Assembly: GCA_026400355.1 (NCBI GenBank)
Contig: JAPLPE010000015.1
Coordinates: 1-64,000, forward strand
DNA from: Rhodobacterales bacterium
GTDB lineage: Bacteria > Pseudomonadota > Alphaproteobacteria > Rhodobacterales > Rhodobacteraceae
Direction: 5' to 3'
DNA: 64,000 nucleotides
Positions 44,075 through 53,582 of the stretch are shown here, in pieces (positions within the stretch are counted from its first letter, which is position 1; each line of letters starts with the position of its first letter). The notes beneath the pieces are model-generated. The model ran no database searches. It was not told the DNA's origin and saw only the letters and a list, made by a program, of their open reading frames with translations. The translations under genes and the position numbers were made by a program.

Positions 44075-45748
44075 ATGCAGCAGAACAAGACTTGGCTCCT
44101 CCGCGCCGGTCTGTTTGTCGCGATGAATGTCACTGCCTCCTCGCTCGTAGGGACTTTGGCATTCGCGCAAGAGCAGAAACCGAACATCCTCCTCATCGTC
44201 TCGGACGATACAGGCTACGGTGACCTTGGCCCCTATCTGGGCGGCGAAGGCCGCGGGATGCCCACGCCCAATATCGACAAGCTGTCCGATGAAGGGATGA
44301 CGTTCTTCTCCTTCTACGCCCAGCCAAGCTGCACCCCCGGCCGCGCCGCGATCCAGACCGGCCGCATCCCCAACCGCAGCGGCATGACGACCGTGGCCTT
44401 TCAGGGACAGGGCGGCGGCCTTCCCGCCGCCGAATGGACTCTTGCCTCCATGCTTAAACTCGGCGGCTACCACACCTACTTCACCGGCAAATGGCACCTC
44501 GGAGAGGCAGACTACGCTCTGCCCAACGCGCAAGGCTATGACGAGATGAAGTATGCCTTCCTCTACCACCTGAACGCCTACACCTACGGCGACCCGACAT
44601 GGTTCCCCGACATGGACCCCGCCCTGCGCGAGATGTTCAACTCGGTCACCAAAGGCGCGCTCTCGGGCAATGCCGGCGAAACCCCGGTCGAAGAGTTCAG
44701 TGTCAACGGCCAGTATGTGAACACCCCCGTCATCGACGGCAAACCGGGCGTCATCGGTATCCCCTTCATCGACAGCTATGTCGAAGAGGCGGCCATCGGC
44801 TTTCTTGAAGAAGCAGCCAAGGACCCCGCCACGCCCTTCTTCATCAACGTCAACTTCATGAAGGTGCACCAGCCTAACCTGCCGGCACCCGAATTCGAAA
44901 ACGCATCCATGGCCCGCACCAAATATGCGGACTCGATTGTCGAACTCGACACGCGGATCGGCCGGATTCTCGACAAGCTGGACGAGTTGAACCTGACCGA
45001 CAAAACGCTCGTGTTCTACACCACCGACAACGGCGCATGGCAGGACGTCTATCCCGACGCCGGCTACACCCCGTTCCGTGGCACCAAGGGCACCGTCCGC
45101 GAAGGCGGCAACCGCGTCCCCGCCATCGCATCCTGGCCCGGCCACATCACGCCGGACACGACCAACCACGAACTGATCGGCGGGCTTGATCTGATGGCCA
45201 CCTTCGCCGCAGTAGCGGGCGTGACTCTGCCGACCGAGGACCGCGACGGCAAACCGATCATCTTCGACAGCTACGACATGACCCCCGTTCTGACCGGGAC
45301 CGGCACATCGCCCCGCAACGAATGGTTCTACTTTACTGAAAACGAACTGTCGCCCGGTGCGGCCCGCGTCGGCCATCTCAAGGCGGTCTTCAACTTGCGG
45401 GGCGATGACGGTGCCCAGACGGGCGGGCTGGCCGTGGACACCAACCTCGGATGGAAAGGCGCCGAGAGCTACGTTGCGACTGCGCCTCAGATCTTCGATC
45501 TCTGGGCCGACCCACAGGAACGTTACGACATCTTCATGAACAACTTCACCGAACGCACCTGGGCCATGGTCAGTATCAGTGAAGCTATCACGAAGCTGAT
45601 GAAGACCTATGTCGAATACCCGCCGCGCCCGCTGCAATCCCTCGGCTACACCGGACCGATGCTGTTGTCGGATTACTTCCGGTTCCAGAATGTTCGCGAT
45701 CAGTTGTCAAATGAAGGCATCGGCCTGACGCTCCCGACCGGGAACTAG
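44075..45748 (+). CDS. Secreted sulfatase
   Basis: The 557-residue protein has a signal peptide ending TLAFAQ. The sulfatase fold follows: NILLIVSDDTGYGDLG with metal Asp residues, the formylglycine signature SCTPGRAAIQTGR with Cys86, FTGKWHLGE, and FYTTDNGAWQD with further metal ligands. Cys-type sulfatases require conversion of this Cys to formylglycine; no FGE gene is visible in the window. It probably removes sulfate from an ester in the periplasm. A double hairpin follows the gene. Whether it belongs functionally with the catabolic genes before it is uncertain. Confidence 0.9.
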   Translation: MQQNKTWLLRAGLFVAMNVTASSLVGTLAFAQEQKPNILLIVSDDTGYGDLGPYLGGEGRGMPTPNIDKLSDEGMTFFSFYAQPSCTPGRAAIQTGRIPNRSGMTTVAFQGQGGGLPAAEWTLASMLKLGGYHTYFTGKWHLGEADYALPNAQGYDEMKYAFLYHLNAYTYGDPTWFPDMDPALREMFNSVTKGALSGNAGETPVEEFSVNGQYVNTPVIDGKPGVIGIPFIDSYVEEAAIGFLEEAAKDPATPFFINVNFMKVHQPNLPAPEFENASMARTKYADSIVELDTRIGRILDKLDELNLTDKTLVFYTTDNGAWQDVYPDAGYTPFRGTKGTVREGGNRVPAIASWPGHITPDTTNHELIGGLDLMATFAAVAGVTLPTEDRDGKPIIFDSYDMTPVLTGTGTSPRNEWFYFTENELSPGAARVGHLKAVFNLRGDDGAQTGGLAVDTNLGWKGAESYVATAPQIFDLWADPQERYDIFMNNFTERTWAMVSISEAITKLMKTYVEYPPRPLQSLGYTGPMLLSDYFRFQNVRDQLSNEGIGLTLPTGN

Positions 45749-45771
45749 GCGCAGGTTGCCTGCAAAACCAA

Positions 45772-45795
45772 TGACCAAGGCCATCGCCTTGGTCA
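45772..45795. terminator. First hairpin downstream of the sulfatase gene
   Basis: A perfect ten-base stem TGACCAAGGC / GCCTTGGTCA with a CATC loop lies 24 bases after the sulfatase stop. There is no T-run, so by itself it may stabilise the 3' end rather than terminate. Confidence 0.5.
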
Positions 45796-45817
45796 CCCAA
45801 CCAAGGTGAAACCTTCC

Positions 45818-45851
45818 GCCCGGAACGCCAAAGCGTTCCGGGCTTCCTCTT
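45818..45851 (+). terminator. Rho-independent-type terminator after the sulfatase gene
   Basis: An 11-base perfect stem GCCCGGAACGC / GCGTTCCGGGC with a CAAA loop is followed by TTCCTCTT. It closes the plus-strand part of the island. The remaining 100 bases up to the next minus-strand gene show no coding signal. Confidence 0.75.
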
Positions 45852-45965
45852 GACCCGGGCATGCTCCCGCTTCACAGCCGCCCTGCAGACGCCGCCCTCT
45901 GGCGAACATTGCCGAAACGCATTCCGACGCAATATTGCAGCGGATCAATGCCTTGCCGACCATTC

Positions 45966-46427
45966 CTACTCGAACAGTCTCTCCGGAAGACCATAGTCCT
46001 GCATCCAGCCGATCCAGAACACATCTGTCGGCCCCATGACATAGTCGACCACCTGCCACCCTGCCCCGTCATTGCGCAACAGCACCATCGCCTCGTCCGA
46101 CATGACACCCTGCTTCCATTCCTCGGCCAGTGGGGTCCGCAACCAGTCAATCGGCGATCCGTCCCGGTTCTGCGGCGTGCCGCCCAGATAGGCCCAGTGC
46201 CCGTCACTGTTCAGCACAGACACAAGAAAAACCACCGGCTGCACGATCACTTTGCCGATCGGGACCCGCGCCGCATCCATGATTGCCGACCGTTCGGCCG
46301 ATCCAACTGACGGGGTGTAAAGGGCGCCGACAGCCCCGCCGGTCTTGACGATCGTCTGCGCCCCCGCCCCTGCAGCCCAAAGACCCAAAAGCCCGCCCAA
46401 GACAACCCGCCGCCCCAGTCCGCCCAT
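45966..46427 (-). CDS. Exported hypothetical protein
   Basis: The 153-residue protein begins with a signal of twin-arginine appearance (LGRRVVLGGLLGLWAAGAGAQ). The mature part has VPIGKVIVQPVVFLVSVLNS, WAYLGGTPQNRDGSPIDW and a C-terminal VDYVMGPTDVFWIGWMQDYG, reminiscent of SH3-like periplasmic folds but not assignable with confidence. GGAGGG precedes ATG 46427. It is divergent from radA. Unknown function. Confidence 0.65.
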   Translation of the reverse strand: MGGLGRRVVLGGLLGLWAAGAGAQTIVKTGGAVGALYTPSVGSAERSAIMDAARVPIGKVIVQPVVFLVSVLNSDGHWAYLGGTPQNRDGSPIDWLRTPLAEEWKQGVMSDEAMVLLRNDGAGWQVVDYVMGPTDVFWIGWMQDYGLPERLFE

Positions 46428-46543
46428 CACAGCCCTCCGGTCCCAACCTGCCCTACTCTCCCCCGTGACCACCCCACCTGTCCACCTCCAAGTAACGGCC
46501 AACCCCCATTGCCCCGCCCCCCGCTTTGGTCCAAAACGCGAAC

Positions 46544-47923
46544 ATGGCCAAGGATCTCGCCTTCACCTGTACCAGTTGCGGCGCCGCCCATTCCAAATGG
46601 TCGGGCCAGTGCGACGCCTGCGGTGCCTGGAACGCCATCGTCGAAGAAGCCCCCCTCGCCACCGGCCCCACCGCGAAAACGCTCGGCGCCAAACGCGGTC
46701 ATGCCATCACCCTCACCGACCTCGCCACACAGGAAGCCGCGCCACCCCGCACCATGGCGGGCGTCGAGGAACTTGACCGTGTCCTCGGCGGCGGCCTTGT
46801 CGCAGCCTCTGCCCTCCTCGTCGGCGGCGATCCCGGCATCGGCAAGTCCACCCTCCTCCTGCAGGCCGCTGCCCGCTTTGCCCGCAATGGCCTCAAGGTC
46901 ATCTATGTCACGGGCGAGGAATCGACGGCCCAGGTCCAGATGCGCGCCCAGCGCCTTGGCCTGACCGAAAGCCCGGTGCGCCTCGCCTCCGAAACCAACC
47001 TCCGCGACATCCTCACGACCCTCGAGGCCGAAAAGCCCGACCTCGCCATCATCGACTCGATTCAGACGATGTGGGCCGACCATGTCGATGCTGCCCCAGG
47101 CTCCGTCTCTCAGGTCCGCGCCGCCGCCCATGAACTCACCACATTCGCCAAACGCCGGGGCATCTCGGTCATCATGGTGGGTCATGTGACCAAGGAAGGC
47201 GCCATCGCTGGCCCCCGTGTGATCGAACACATGGTCGACACCGTCCTCTATTTCGAAGGCGAACGCGGCCACCAGTTCCGCATCCTTCGCGCGGTCAAGA
47301 ACCGCTTCGGCCCCGCCGACGAAATCGGCGTGTTCGAGATGACGGGCAAGGGTCTGGCCGAGGTGAAAAACCCCTCCGCCCTTTTCCTCTCGGAACGCGG
47401 CACCCCCGCCCCGGGATCAGTCGTCTTTGCAGGCATTGAAGGCACCCGCCCCATCCTTTGCGAAATCCAGGCTCTCGTCTCGCCTGCACCGCAGGGGCAA
47501 GCCCGCCGCTCGGTCGTGGGCTGGGATGGAGGACGGCTCGCCATGATCCTCGCCGTCCTCGAATCCCGTTGCGGCATCCCCTTCACCGGCCTTGACGTCT
47601 ACCTCAACGTCGCGGGCGGCCTCCGCATCCACGAACCCGCCGCTGATCTTGCCGTCGCCGCAGCACTTGTTTCCGCCCGCGAAGATACCGCCCTGTCGCC
47701 CGAATGCGTCATATTCGGAGAGATCAGCCTCTCCGGCGCCCTCCGACCGGTGTCCCAGACGGAAAACCGGTTGAAAGAAGCGCAGAAACTTGGTTTTACC
47801 TGCGCAACCGTGCCGCAAGTCACGAAAAGGGCCAGTTTGCAGGGCATGACCCTGCGTGAAAATCGTGATCTGGCCGGGTTCGTGACGGAAATATTCGGCA
47901 TCAAGGCGGACGGCAGGGAATAA
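46544..47923 (+). CDS. radA: DNA repair protein RadA
   Basis: RadA is a RecA-related branch-migration helicase acting in recombination and repair. The 459-residue protein has the N-terminal zinc finger CTSCGAAHSKWSGQCDACG, Walker A GGDPGIGKSTLLLQ (about residue 95), the RadA-specific KNRFGP motif in AVKNRFGPADEIGVF, and a C-terminal Lon-like domain (DVYLNVAGGLRIHEPAADLA). ATG 46544 gives MAKDLAFTC, the usual start. It begins the radA-cvpA-purF run. Confidence 0.95.
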   Translation: MAKDLAFTCTSCGAAHSKWSGQCDACGAWNAIVEEAPLATGPTAKTLGAKRGHAITLTDLATQEAAPPRTMAGVEELDRVLGGGLVAASALLVGGDPGIGKSTLLLQAAARFARNGLKVIYVTGEESTAQVQMRAQRLGLTESPVRLASETNLRDILTTLEAEKPDLAIIDSIQTMWADHVDAAPGSVSQVRAAAHELTTFAKRRGISVIMVGHVTKEGAIAGPRVIEHMVDTVLYFEGERGHQFRILRAVKNRFGPADEIGVFEMTGKGLAEVKNPSALFLSERGTPAPGSVVFAGIEGTRPILCEIQALVSPAPQGQARRSVVGWDGGRLAMILAVLESRCGIPFTGLDVYLNVAGGLRIHEPAADLAVAAALVSAREDTALSPECVIFGEISLSGALRPVSQTENRLKEAQKLGFTCATVPQVTKRASLQGMTLRENRDLAGFVTEIFGIKADGRE

Positions 47924-47935
47924 AGGGACGAAGGC

Positions 47936-48505
47936 ATGGAAGGCTTTACCATCATCGACGGCGTCGTCGCTGTCGTCATCGTGCTTTCTGCGCTGCTCGC
48001 CTACAGCCGTGGCTTCGTGCGTGAAGTGCTGGCCATCGCGGGGTGGATCGGGGCCACGATCCTTGCCTTCATCTTTGCCGATAAGATCCAGCCTCTCATC
48101 CGCCAAATCCCCGTGATTGGCGATTTCATTGGCGACAGCTGCGAACTCTCGATCATCGCGGCCTTCGGCACAGTCTTTGCCATCGCCCTCATCGTCTTTT
48201 CGATCTTCACCCCGGTCTTTTCCGGCGTCGTGCAACGCTCCGTCCTCGGTGGCATTGATCAGGGGCTTGGTTTCCTCTTCGGCGTCTTCCGCGGCATCCT
48301 CCTGATCGCCGTGGCCTTCTTCGTCTACCAGACGGTCCTGTCGGCCCAGTCCATCCCGATGATCGAAGACAGCCGTGCCGCGGCGGTCTTTGCCCGCCTG
48401 ACGGGCCAGATTGAGGAACAGAATCCGCAGGCGGCTCTGGGCTGGATCACCACGCAGTATGAACAACTCATAGGCGATTGCGGCGCACCGGCTACGAACG
48501 GCTGA
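47936..48505 (+). CDS. cvpA: CvpA-family membrane protein
   Basis: The 189-residue protein has four hydrophobic helices in its first 135 residues (IIDGVVAVVIVLSALLAYSRG at the start; FLFGVFRGILLIAVAFFVYQ later), with the conserved YSRGFVREVLAIAGW loop. A polar tail of about 50 residues follows. CvpA was first described as needed for colicin V production and is linked to purF in many proteobacteria, as here. Its molecular role remains unclear. Confidence 0.93.
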   Translation: MEGFTIIDGVVAVVIVLSALLAYSRGFVREVLAIAGWIGATILAFIFADKIQPLIRQIPVIGDFIGDSCELSIIAAFGTVFAIALIVFSIFTPVFSGVVQRSVLGGIDQGLGFLFGVFRGILLIAVAFFVYQTVLSAQSIPMIEDSRAAAVFARLTGQIEEQNPQAALGWITTQYEQLIGDCGAPATNG

Positions 48506-48599
48506 TCCCCCGCGTCACCGCACATGATAGTTTCGTGACACCCCGTCCATGACGGGATATCAGGGCGATGCACCGTTCCCCGGATTCGGAGTCCCCCCG

Positions 48600-50072
48600 T
48601 TGTCCAAGACCATGCCCCCCGCCCATCCTTTCGACGACGACAAGCTGCACGAGGAATGCGGGATATTCGGGGTCATCGGCGTCGCGGACGCGGCCAACTT
48701 CGTGGCCCTCGGCCTCCACGCGCTTCAGCATCGCGGGCAAGAGGCGGGCGGCATCGTCACCCACGATGCCGAGACAGGCTTTGCCTTCGCCCGCCGCATG
48801 GGCCTGGTCCGCGACAACTTCACCAGCCACGAGGTGATGAAGACCCTGCCCGGCACGCTCGGGATCGGCCATGTCCGCTATTCCACTGCAGGGGCCAAGG
48901 GCCAGACGGCGCTCCGCGACGTGCAACCCTTCTTCGGTGAACTTGCCATGGGCGGCGTCGCCGTAGCCCATAACGGCAATATCACCAACGCCCTCTCGCT
49001 CCGGCGCGAGTTGATCGACCGCGGCTCGATCTTCCAAAGCTCGTCAGACACAGAGTGCATCATCCACCTCATGGCCCGCTCAATGGGCCGCACAATCTCA
49101 GATCGCCTGGAAGAGGCGCTGCGCAAGGTCGACGGCGCCTTTTCCATCGTCGCGATGACCAACACACGCCTCATGGGCTGCCGCGATCCGCTTGGCGTGC
49201 GCCCTCTTGTTCTGGGGCGGGTCGGTGAAGGCTGGGCACTCGCCTCCGAGACCTGCGCGCTCGACATCATCGGGGCCGACTTTGTCCGCGAAATCGCCCC
49301 CGGCGAAATGGTCGTGATTTCTGCCGAAAATGGCGTTGAAAGCCACTACCCCTTCCGCCCGCAGAAACCGCGTTTCTGCATCTTCGAACATGTCTATTTC
49401 TCGCGCCCCGATTCCATTCTCGATGGCCGTTCAGTCTATGAAACCCGCGAGGCGATTGGCCGCGAACTTGCAAAAGAGGCTCCGGTCGAGGCCGAACTGG
49501 TCTGCCCCGTCCCTGACTCGGGCACCCCCGCCGCCATCGGTTATTCGCTGCAATCGGGCATCCCCTATGCCATGGGGATCATCCGCAACCAGTACATGGG
49601 CCGGACCTTCATCGAACCCACTGAACAGATCCGCAACATGGGCGTGCGGCTGAAACTCAACGTCAACCGCGCCCTCATCAAGGGCAAGCGCGTGATCCTT
49701 GTAGACGACTCGGTCGTGCGCGGCACAACCAGCCGCAAGATCAAGGAAATGATCCTCGACGCCGGCGCGGCCGAAGTCCACTTCCGCATCGCTTCGCCTC
49801 CTACCGCCTGGCCCTGTTTCTATGGTGTCGACACGCCGCAACGCGAAAAACTCCTCGCCGCCACGATGTCCGAGGACGAAATGCGCGAACACCTCGGCGT
49901 CAACAGCCTCAGGTTCATCTCCCTCGACGGCCTCTACCGCGCCGTGGGCCAGGCCCGCGGCCGCGACAGGGCGCAGCCCCAGTATTGCGACGCCTGCTTC
50001 TCGGGCGACTACCCTGTCGCCCCCGCCGACATGGTGGAGAAGGGTTTCCAGATGAAGACAGCGGCCGAGTAG
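48600..50072 (+). CDS. purF: Amidophosphoribosyltransferase
   Basis: PurF commits PRPP and glutamine to purine synthesis. The 490-residue protein has the Ntn-type glutaminase start HEECGIFGV (Cys exposed after propeptide removal), YSTAGAKGQTALRDVQPF, and the PRPP-binding VILVDDSVVRGTTSRK (about residue 370). Cysteines in RFCIFEH, WPCFYG and YCDACF match the four ligands of the Fe-S cluster in Bacillus-type PurF. TTG at 48600 is chosen because GGAG lies eight bases ahead; ATG 48612 lacks this and ATG 48549 is farther from family starts. Confidence 0.93.
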   Translation: MSKTMPPAHPFDDDKLHEECGIFGVIGVADAANFVALGLHALQHRGQEAGGIVTHDAETGFAFARRMGLVRDNFTSHEVMKTLPGTLGIGHVRYSTAGAKGQTALRDVQPFFGELAMGGVAVAHNGNITNALSLRRELIDRGSIFQSSSDTECIIHLMARSMGRTISDRLEEALRKVDGAFSIVAMTNTRLMGCRDPLGVRPLVLGRVGEGWALASETCALDIIGADFVREIAPGEMVVISAENGVESHYPFRPQKPRFCIFEHVYFSRPDSILDGRSVYETREAIGRELAKEAPVEAELVCPVPDSGTPAAIGYSLQSGIPYAMGIIRNQYMGRTFIEPTEQIRNMGVRLKLNVNRALIKGKRVILVDDSVVRGTTSRKIKEMILDAGAAEVHFRIASPPTAWPCFYGVDTPQREKLLAATMSEDEMREHLGVNSLRFISLDGLYRAVGQARGRDRAQPQYCDACFSGDYPVAPADMVEKGFQMKTAAE

Positions 50073-50319
50073 GCTCAACGCCCGGTTCTGCCCCGTGATA
50101 TGACGCACACGGGGCCTCCGCGCCCGTGCCAAAGGCACACCACAAAGCATCATGACCAACCTCAGAGTCAGAGCGCCTCGCTCACCCGCACACCTCGCCC
50201 GTGGTTTCTTAGTCGCCCTCTTGCCTCAAGGGGGCGGCCGCAGGTGCGGCACCCCCTTCACCTACCCACCTGAAACGGCTCCCCTTGCCTCCCGTCCGAT
50301 CCCAAGTCACTCTTCACTC

Positions 50320-50679
50320 ATGACCGCTGCCCAATCCCACGACGCCTACCTCGCCAAGCGCCCGCCCGAACAAGGGGCCGCCCTCCAGTCCCTGCGCGAC
50401 ACGCTGCACACTCTCCTCCCCGACGCCGAGGAGGTCATCTCCTACGCCATGCCCGGCTTCCGCATCGGCAAACAACTGATTGCGGGCTATGCAGGCTTCG
50501 CGAAAAACTGCGGCTACTACCCCCATTCCGGCAACATCCTTCCCCAATTTCAGGAAGAGATCGCAGCCCTCGGCTTCAAATCCACCCCTGGCGCGCTCCA
50601 GTTCACACCCGCGAAACCCCTGCCCTCCAACCTCGTCGCCCGCCTCGTCGCCGCGCGCCGGGCCGAGGCCGGAGTCTGA
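50320..50679 (+). CDS. DUF1801 family protein
   Basis: The 119-residue protein reads AYLAKRPPEQGAALQSLRDT, then EEVISYAMPGFRIGKQLIAG and FQEEIAALGFKSTPGALQFT, the core of the DUF1801 (YdhG/YjbR-like fold) group, some members of which are called iron chaperones on structural grounds. ATG 50320 excludes a proline-rich upstream extension that looks non-coding. The 247 bases after purF contain only a weak hairpin (GCCCCGTG / CACGGGGC, 50090-50115). The physiological role is not established. Confidence 0.82.
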   Translation: MTAAQSHDAYLAKRPPEQGAALQSLRDTLHTLLPDAEEVISYAMPGFRIGKQLIAGYAGFAKNCGYYPHSGNILPQFQEEIAALGFKSTPGALQFTPAKPLPSNLVARLVAARRAEAGV

Positions 50680-50726
50680 CCTCGCCCGCTTGCGCAAAGT
50701 CAGCGTTTGCGCAATACGCAGGACCC

Positions 50727-51302
50727 ATGTCCTTTCCCTCCACTATCTTCGTCCTCTGCACCGGTCGCTGCGGGTCCATGACCCTGGCCAAGGCCTGCAC
50801 TCATGTGACGAACTATTCCACCGCTCATGAAAGCCGCGCCCATGCCGTCGGGCCCGACCGTCTGACCTACCCCTCCCCGCATATCGAGGTCGACAACCGC
50901 CTCTCTTGGTTTCTCGGTCGCCTTGACGCCACCTATGGCAATGCCGCGGCCTACGTCCACCTCATCCGCGACCCCGAGGAAACAGCAAAAAGCTATGCCC
51001 GCCGCGCCAATCAGGGCATCCTTCTGGCCTATCGCAACGCCATCATCATGCGGGCCAAGTTCCTCAATCCCGATGCCACGATCATGGATTACAGCCGCGA
51101 CTATGTGGCAACCGTGAACGCCAACATTACGTCTTTCCTCAAGGACAAGACGCATGTCCGCACCATCCACCTCTCGACCATCCGCGACGATTTCGACGCC
51201 TTCTGGGAATGGATCGGCGCCGAGGGCGACCGGGACGCAGCCCGCAGGGAACTCCTGACCAAACATAACTCGACGGAGCGCAAGCCATGGAAACAGCCCT
51301 GA
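50727..51302 (+). CDS. Sulfotransferase-like protein
   Basis: The 191-residue protein begins with TIFVLCTGRCGSMTLAKAC, matching the 5'-phosphosulfate-binding P-loop (GRCGSMTL) of PAPS-dependent sulfotransferases. AYVHLIRDPEETAKSYARRA resembles the 3'-phosphate-binding RxP region. It is shorter than typical enzymes, so it may be a minimal or specialised member. It overlaps the SDR downstream by 16 bases. The acceptor is unknown. Confidence 0.75.
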   Translation: MSFPSTIFVLCTGRCGSMTLAKACTHVTNYSTAHESRAHAVGPDRLTYPSPHIEVDNRLSWFLGRLDATYGNAAAYVHLIRDPEETAKSYARRANQGILLAYRNAIIMRAKFLNPDATIMDYSRDYVATVNANITSFLKDKTHVRTIHLSTIRDDFDAFWEWIGAEGDRDAARRELLTKHNSTERKPWKQP

Positions 51303-51925
51303 TCACCGGTGCTTCGCGGGGCCTCGGCCATGCGCTGGCACTCGCCCTCGCGCCAACGCACCACATAATCGCCGTTGGCCGCACCGTGGGCTCCCTCGAA
51401 GAACTCGACGATGCCATTCAGGCCCGGGGTGGCCAGGCTACCCTCGCCCCGCTCGACATCACCGTCCCCGAGGCGATGCAGCAACTCTGCCGCAGCATCC
51501 ATGACCGCTGGGGCGACCTGTCGATCTGGGTCCATACCGCGATCCACGCCGCCCCCCTCTGCCCAACCGGCCATATCGCCGACAAGGATTTCGACAAATC
51601 CGTCGCGATCAACCTGCGCGCCACGACACGCCTGATCGCCTATGTCGCCCCTCTTCTAGGCGCATCCGGCAAGGCAGTCTTCTTCGACGACCCCCGTGGC
51701 GGCGAAAAGTTCTTCGGCAGCTACGGCGCGACCAAGGCCGCCCAGATCGCCCTCGCCCAAAGCTGGAAGGCCGAATCCCTCCGCACCGGCCCGCAGGTCC
51801 GCATCCTCACCCCGGCTCCCATGCCCACTGCAACCCGCGCCCGCTTCTTCCCGGGCGAAGACCGGTTACTCCTCGCTGATCCCAAGGCCGAGGCCGCCCG
51901 CCTCCTCCCCCAGATCCTGACCTGA
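51287..51925 (+). CDS. SDR-family protein
   Basis: The 212-residue protein has the SDR cofactor motif [19 protein letters not shown] and retains Tyr-Lys in [17 protein letters not shown]. The catalytic Ser position appears changed, because the strand before it reads [15 protein letters not shown], and the NNAG region is [11 protein letters not shown]. It may be a reduced-activity SDR. Start overlap with the sulfotransferase-like gene indicates coupled expression. Confidence 0.78.
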   Translation: METALITGASRGLGHALALALAPTHHIIAVGRTVGSLEELDDAIQARGGQATLAPLDITVPEAMQQLCRSIHDRWGDLSIWVHTAIHAAPLCPTGHIADKDFDKSVAINLRATTRLIAYVAPLLGASGKAVFFDDPRGGEKFFGSYGATKAAQIALAQSWKAESLRTGPQVRILTPAPMPTATRARFFPGEDRLLLADPKAEAARLLPQILT

Positions 51926-51930
51926 ACACC

Positions 51931-51960
51931 AACCGCCAGCGAGGTCGCGCATCGCGCGGA
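51931..51960. repeat. Dispersed repeat, family A tail (copy 4)
   Basis: AACCGCCAGCGAGGTCGCGC followed by ATCGCGCGGA repeats the tail half of the element at 15989 (GAGGTCGCGCG) without its palindromic head. The rest of the 160-base gap before surE holds no gene that I can recognise. Confidence 0.45.
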
Positions 51961-52089
51961 AGAACGCGCACCCCGGCTCATTGTCGCGCAAATGCCGCGC
52001 CCGGCAGCAGAAAACCACCGCTGCCGCCCTCCGCTTGCCGCCTCCGCGCCGCTCGCTTAGGAAGGGCTCAACGACGAGGCAGGTTCCAC

Positions 52090-52875
52090 ATGCGCATTCT
52101 CATCACCAATGACGACGGGATCAACGCGCCGGGCCTTGTCACGCTCCACGCCATCGCAACCGAGATCGCAGGCCCCGGCGGCGAAGTCTGGACCGTCGCA
52201 CCCGCCTTTGAACAATCGGGCGTGGGCCACTGCATCAGCTACACCCATCCCACTATGATCGCGCAGTTGTCAGACCGCCGCTACGCTGCCGAAGGCTCGC
52301 CCGCTGACTGCGTCCTCGCGGGCCTCTATGACGTGATGGCCAAGTCAAAACCCGACCTCGTCCTCTCGGGCGTCAACCGGGGCAACAACGCTGCCGAAAA
52401 CGTCATGTATTCAGGCACCATCGGCGGCGCGATGGAGGCAGCCCTGCAAGGTGTCCCTGCCATCGCCCTTTCGCAGTTCTTCGGCCCCGGCAACGCCCGA
52501 CTGTCTGACCCGTTCGCGGCTGCGTCAGTCCACGGTGCCGCCACCATCCGCACGCTTCTGGACCGCGCTCCCTGGCAGGGCGGCGAATACCGACTCTTCT
52601 ACAACGTCAACTTCCCCCCCGTCCCGGCCGCAGGCGTCAAGGGTCTTGCCGTCACCCGTCAGGGCTTCCGCCGCAACACAGCCTTCGGGATCGAAGCGCA
52701 GATCTCCCCATCGGGCCGCCGCTTCCTCTGGGTCACAGGCGGTCCGCAAGATGAACGCACCGGTCCCGGCACCGATGCCGAGGCCAATCTCGACGGTTAC
52801 ATCTCCGTCACGCCGATGCGCGCCGACCTGACCGCCCATGACGCGCTCGATCTTGTCCGGGAAAGCATCGCGTGA
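52090..52875 (+). CDS. surE: 5'/3'-nucleotidase SurE
   Basis: SurE is a metal-dependent survival phosphatase acting on nucleoside monophosphates. The 261-residue protein starts [19 protein letters not shown], with the paired Asp metal ligands, and has [20 protein letters not shown] with further ligands and [14 protein letters not shown] near the C-terminus. It is coupled to pcm by a GTGA overlap and forms the conserved surE-pcm-nlpD unit. Confidence 0.95.
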   Translation: MRILITNDDGINAPGLVTLHAIATEIAGPGGEVWTVAPAFEQSGVGHCISYTHPTMIAQLSDRRYAAEGSPADCVLAGLYDVMAKSKPDLVLSGVNRGNNAAENVMYSGTIGGAMEAALQGVPAIALSQFFGPGNARLSDPFAAASVHGAATIRTLLDRAPWQGGEYRLFYNVNFPPVPAAGVKGLAVTRQGFRRNTAFGIEAQISPSGRRFLWVTGGPQDERTGPGTDAEANLDGYISVTPMRADLTAHDALDLVRESIA

Positions 52876-53513
52876 CGTCAGAGGCCCAGCGCAAGATGCA
52901 ATTCCTCTACGCGCTCCGCGCCAGCGGTGTCACCGATGCCCGCACCCTCACTGCAATGGAACGAATCGATCGGGCGCAATTTGTGCGCGGCCTCTTCGCA
53001 GACCGCGCCTACGAAGACGTACCGCTCACCATCCCATGCGGACAGACAATCAGCCAGCCCTCCATCGTGGGCATCATGACCCAGGCGCTTCAGGTCACCC
53101 CCCGCGACAAGGTGCTCGAGGTCGGAACTGGCTCGGGCTATCAGGCTGCGATCCTGTCGCTCCTCGCACGACGCGTCTACACTGTGGACCGCTACCGCCG
53201 CCTCGTGGCTCAGGCGCGCGAGATCTTCGATGCGCTCAAGCTGCCCAACATCACCGCCTTCACCGCCGACGGCAGCTTTGGCCTGCCCGATCAGGCCCCC
53301 TTTGATCGCATCATTGTCACTGCCGCCGCCGAAGACCCACCCGGCCCCCTCTTGGCCCAGCTTCGGATCGGCGGTATAATGGTGGTCCCGGTCGGCCAGT
53401 CCGATGCGGTGCAAAGCCTGATCCGCGTCACAAGGACTGAAACGGGCTTTGACTATGATGAACTCCGGCCTGTCCGGTTCGTGCCTTTGGTCGAAGGGCT
53501 GGGGCAGGACTGA
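52872..53513 (+). CDS. pcm: Protein-L-isoaspartate O-methyltransferase
   Basis: Pcm repairs isoaspartyl residues in aged proteins using AdoMet. The 213-residue protein has the family pattern [20 protein letters not shown] (about residues 49-68), SAM motif [15 protein letters not shown], and [22 protein letters not shown] at 52872 overlaps the surE stop. Length is normal. Confidence 0.94.
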   Translation: MTSEAQRKMQFLYALRASGVTDARTLTAMERIDRAQFVRGLFADRAYEDVPLTIPCGQTISQPSIVGIMTQALQVTPRDKVLEVGTGSGYQAAILSLLARRVYTVDRYRRLVAQAREIFDALKLPNITAFTADGSFGLPDQAPFDRIIVTAAAEDPPGPLLAQLRIGGIMVVPVGQSDAVQSLIRVTRTETGFDYDELRPVRFVPLVEGLGQD

Positions 53514-53582
53514 CGGGCCAGGACGCGCGACAGATGTAAAAGGTTCCGGCCAACAAGGAACCGCGATGACCCGAGGTGCCCG

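Noticed and set aside
44051-45637. Open frame of more than 500 codons on the minus strand opposite the sulfatase
   Set aside because: The plus-strand frame has a complete sulfatase with signal peptide and catalytic motif; the antisense product shows no fold-like pattern.
50152-50319. Upstream extension of the DUF1801 gene by 56 codons
   Set aside because: The extension is Pro/Arg-rich without similarity to the family. ATG 50320 gives the normal family start.
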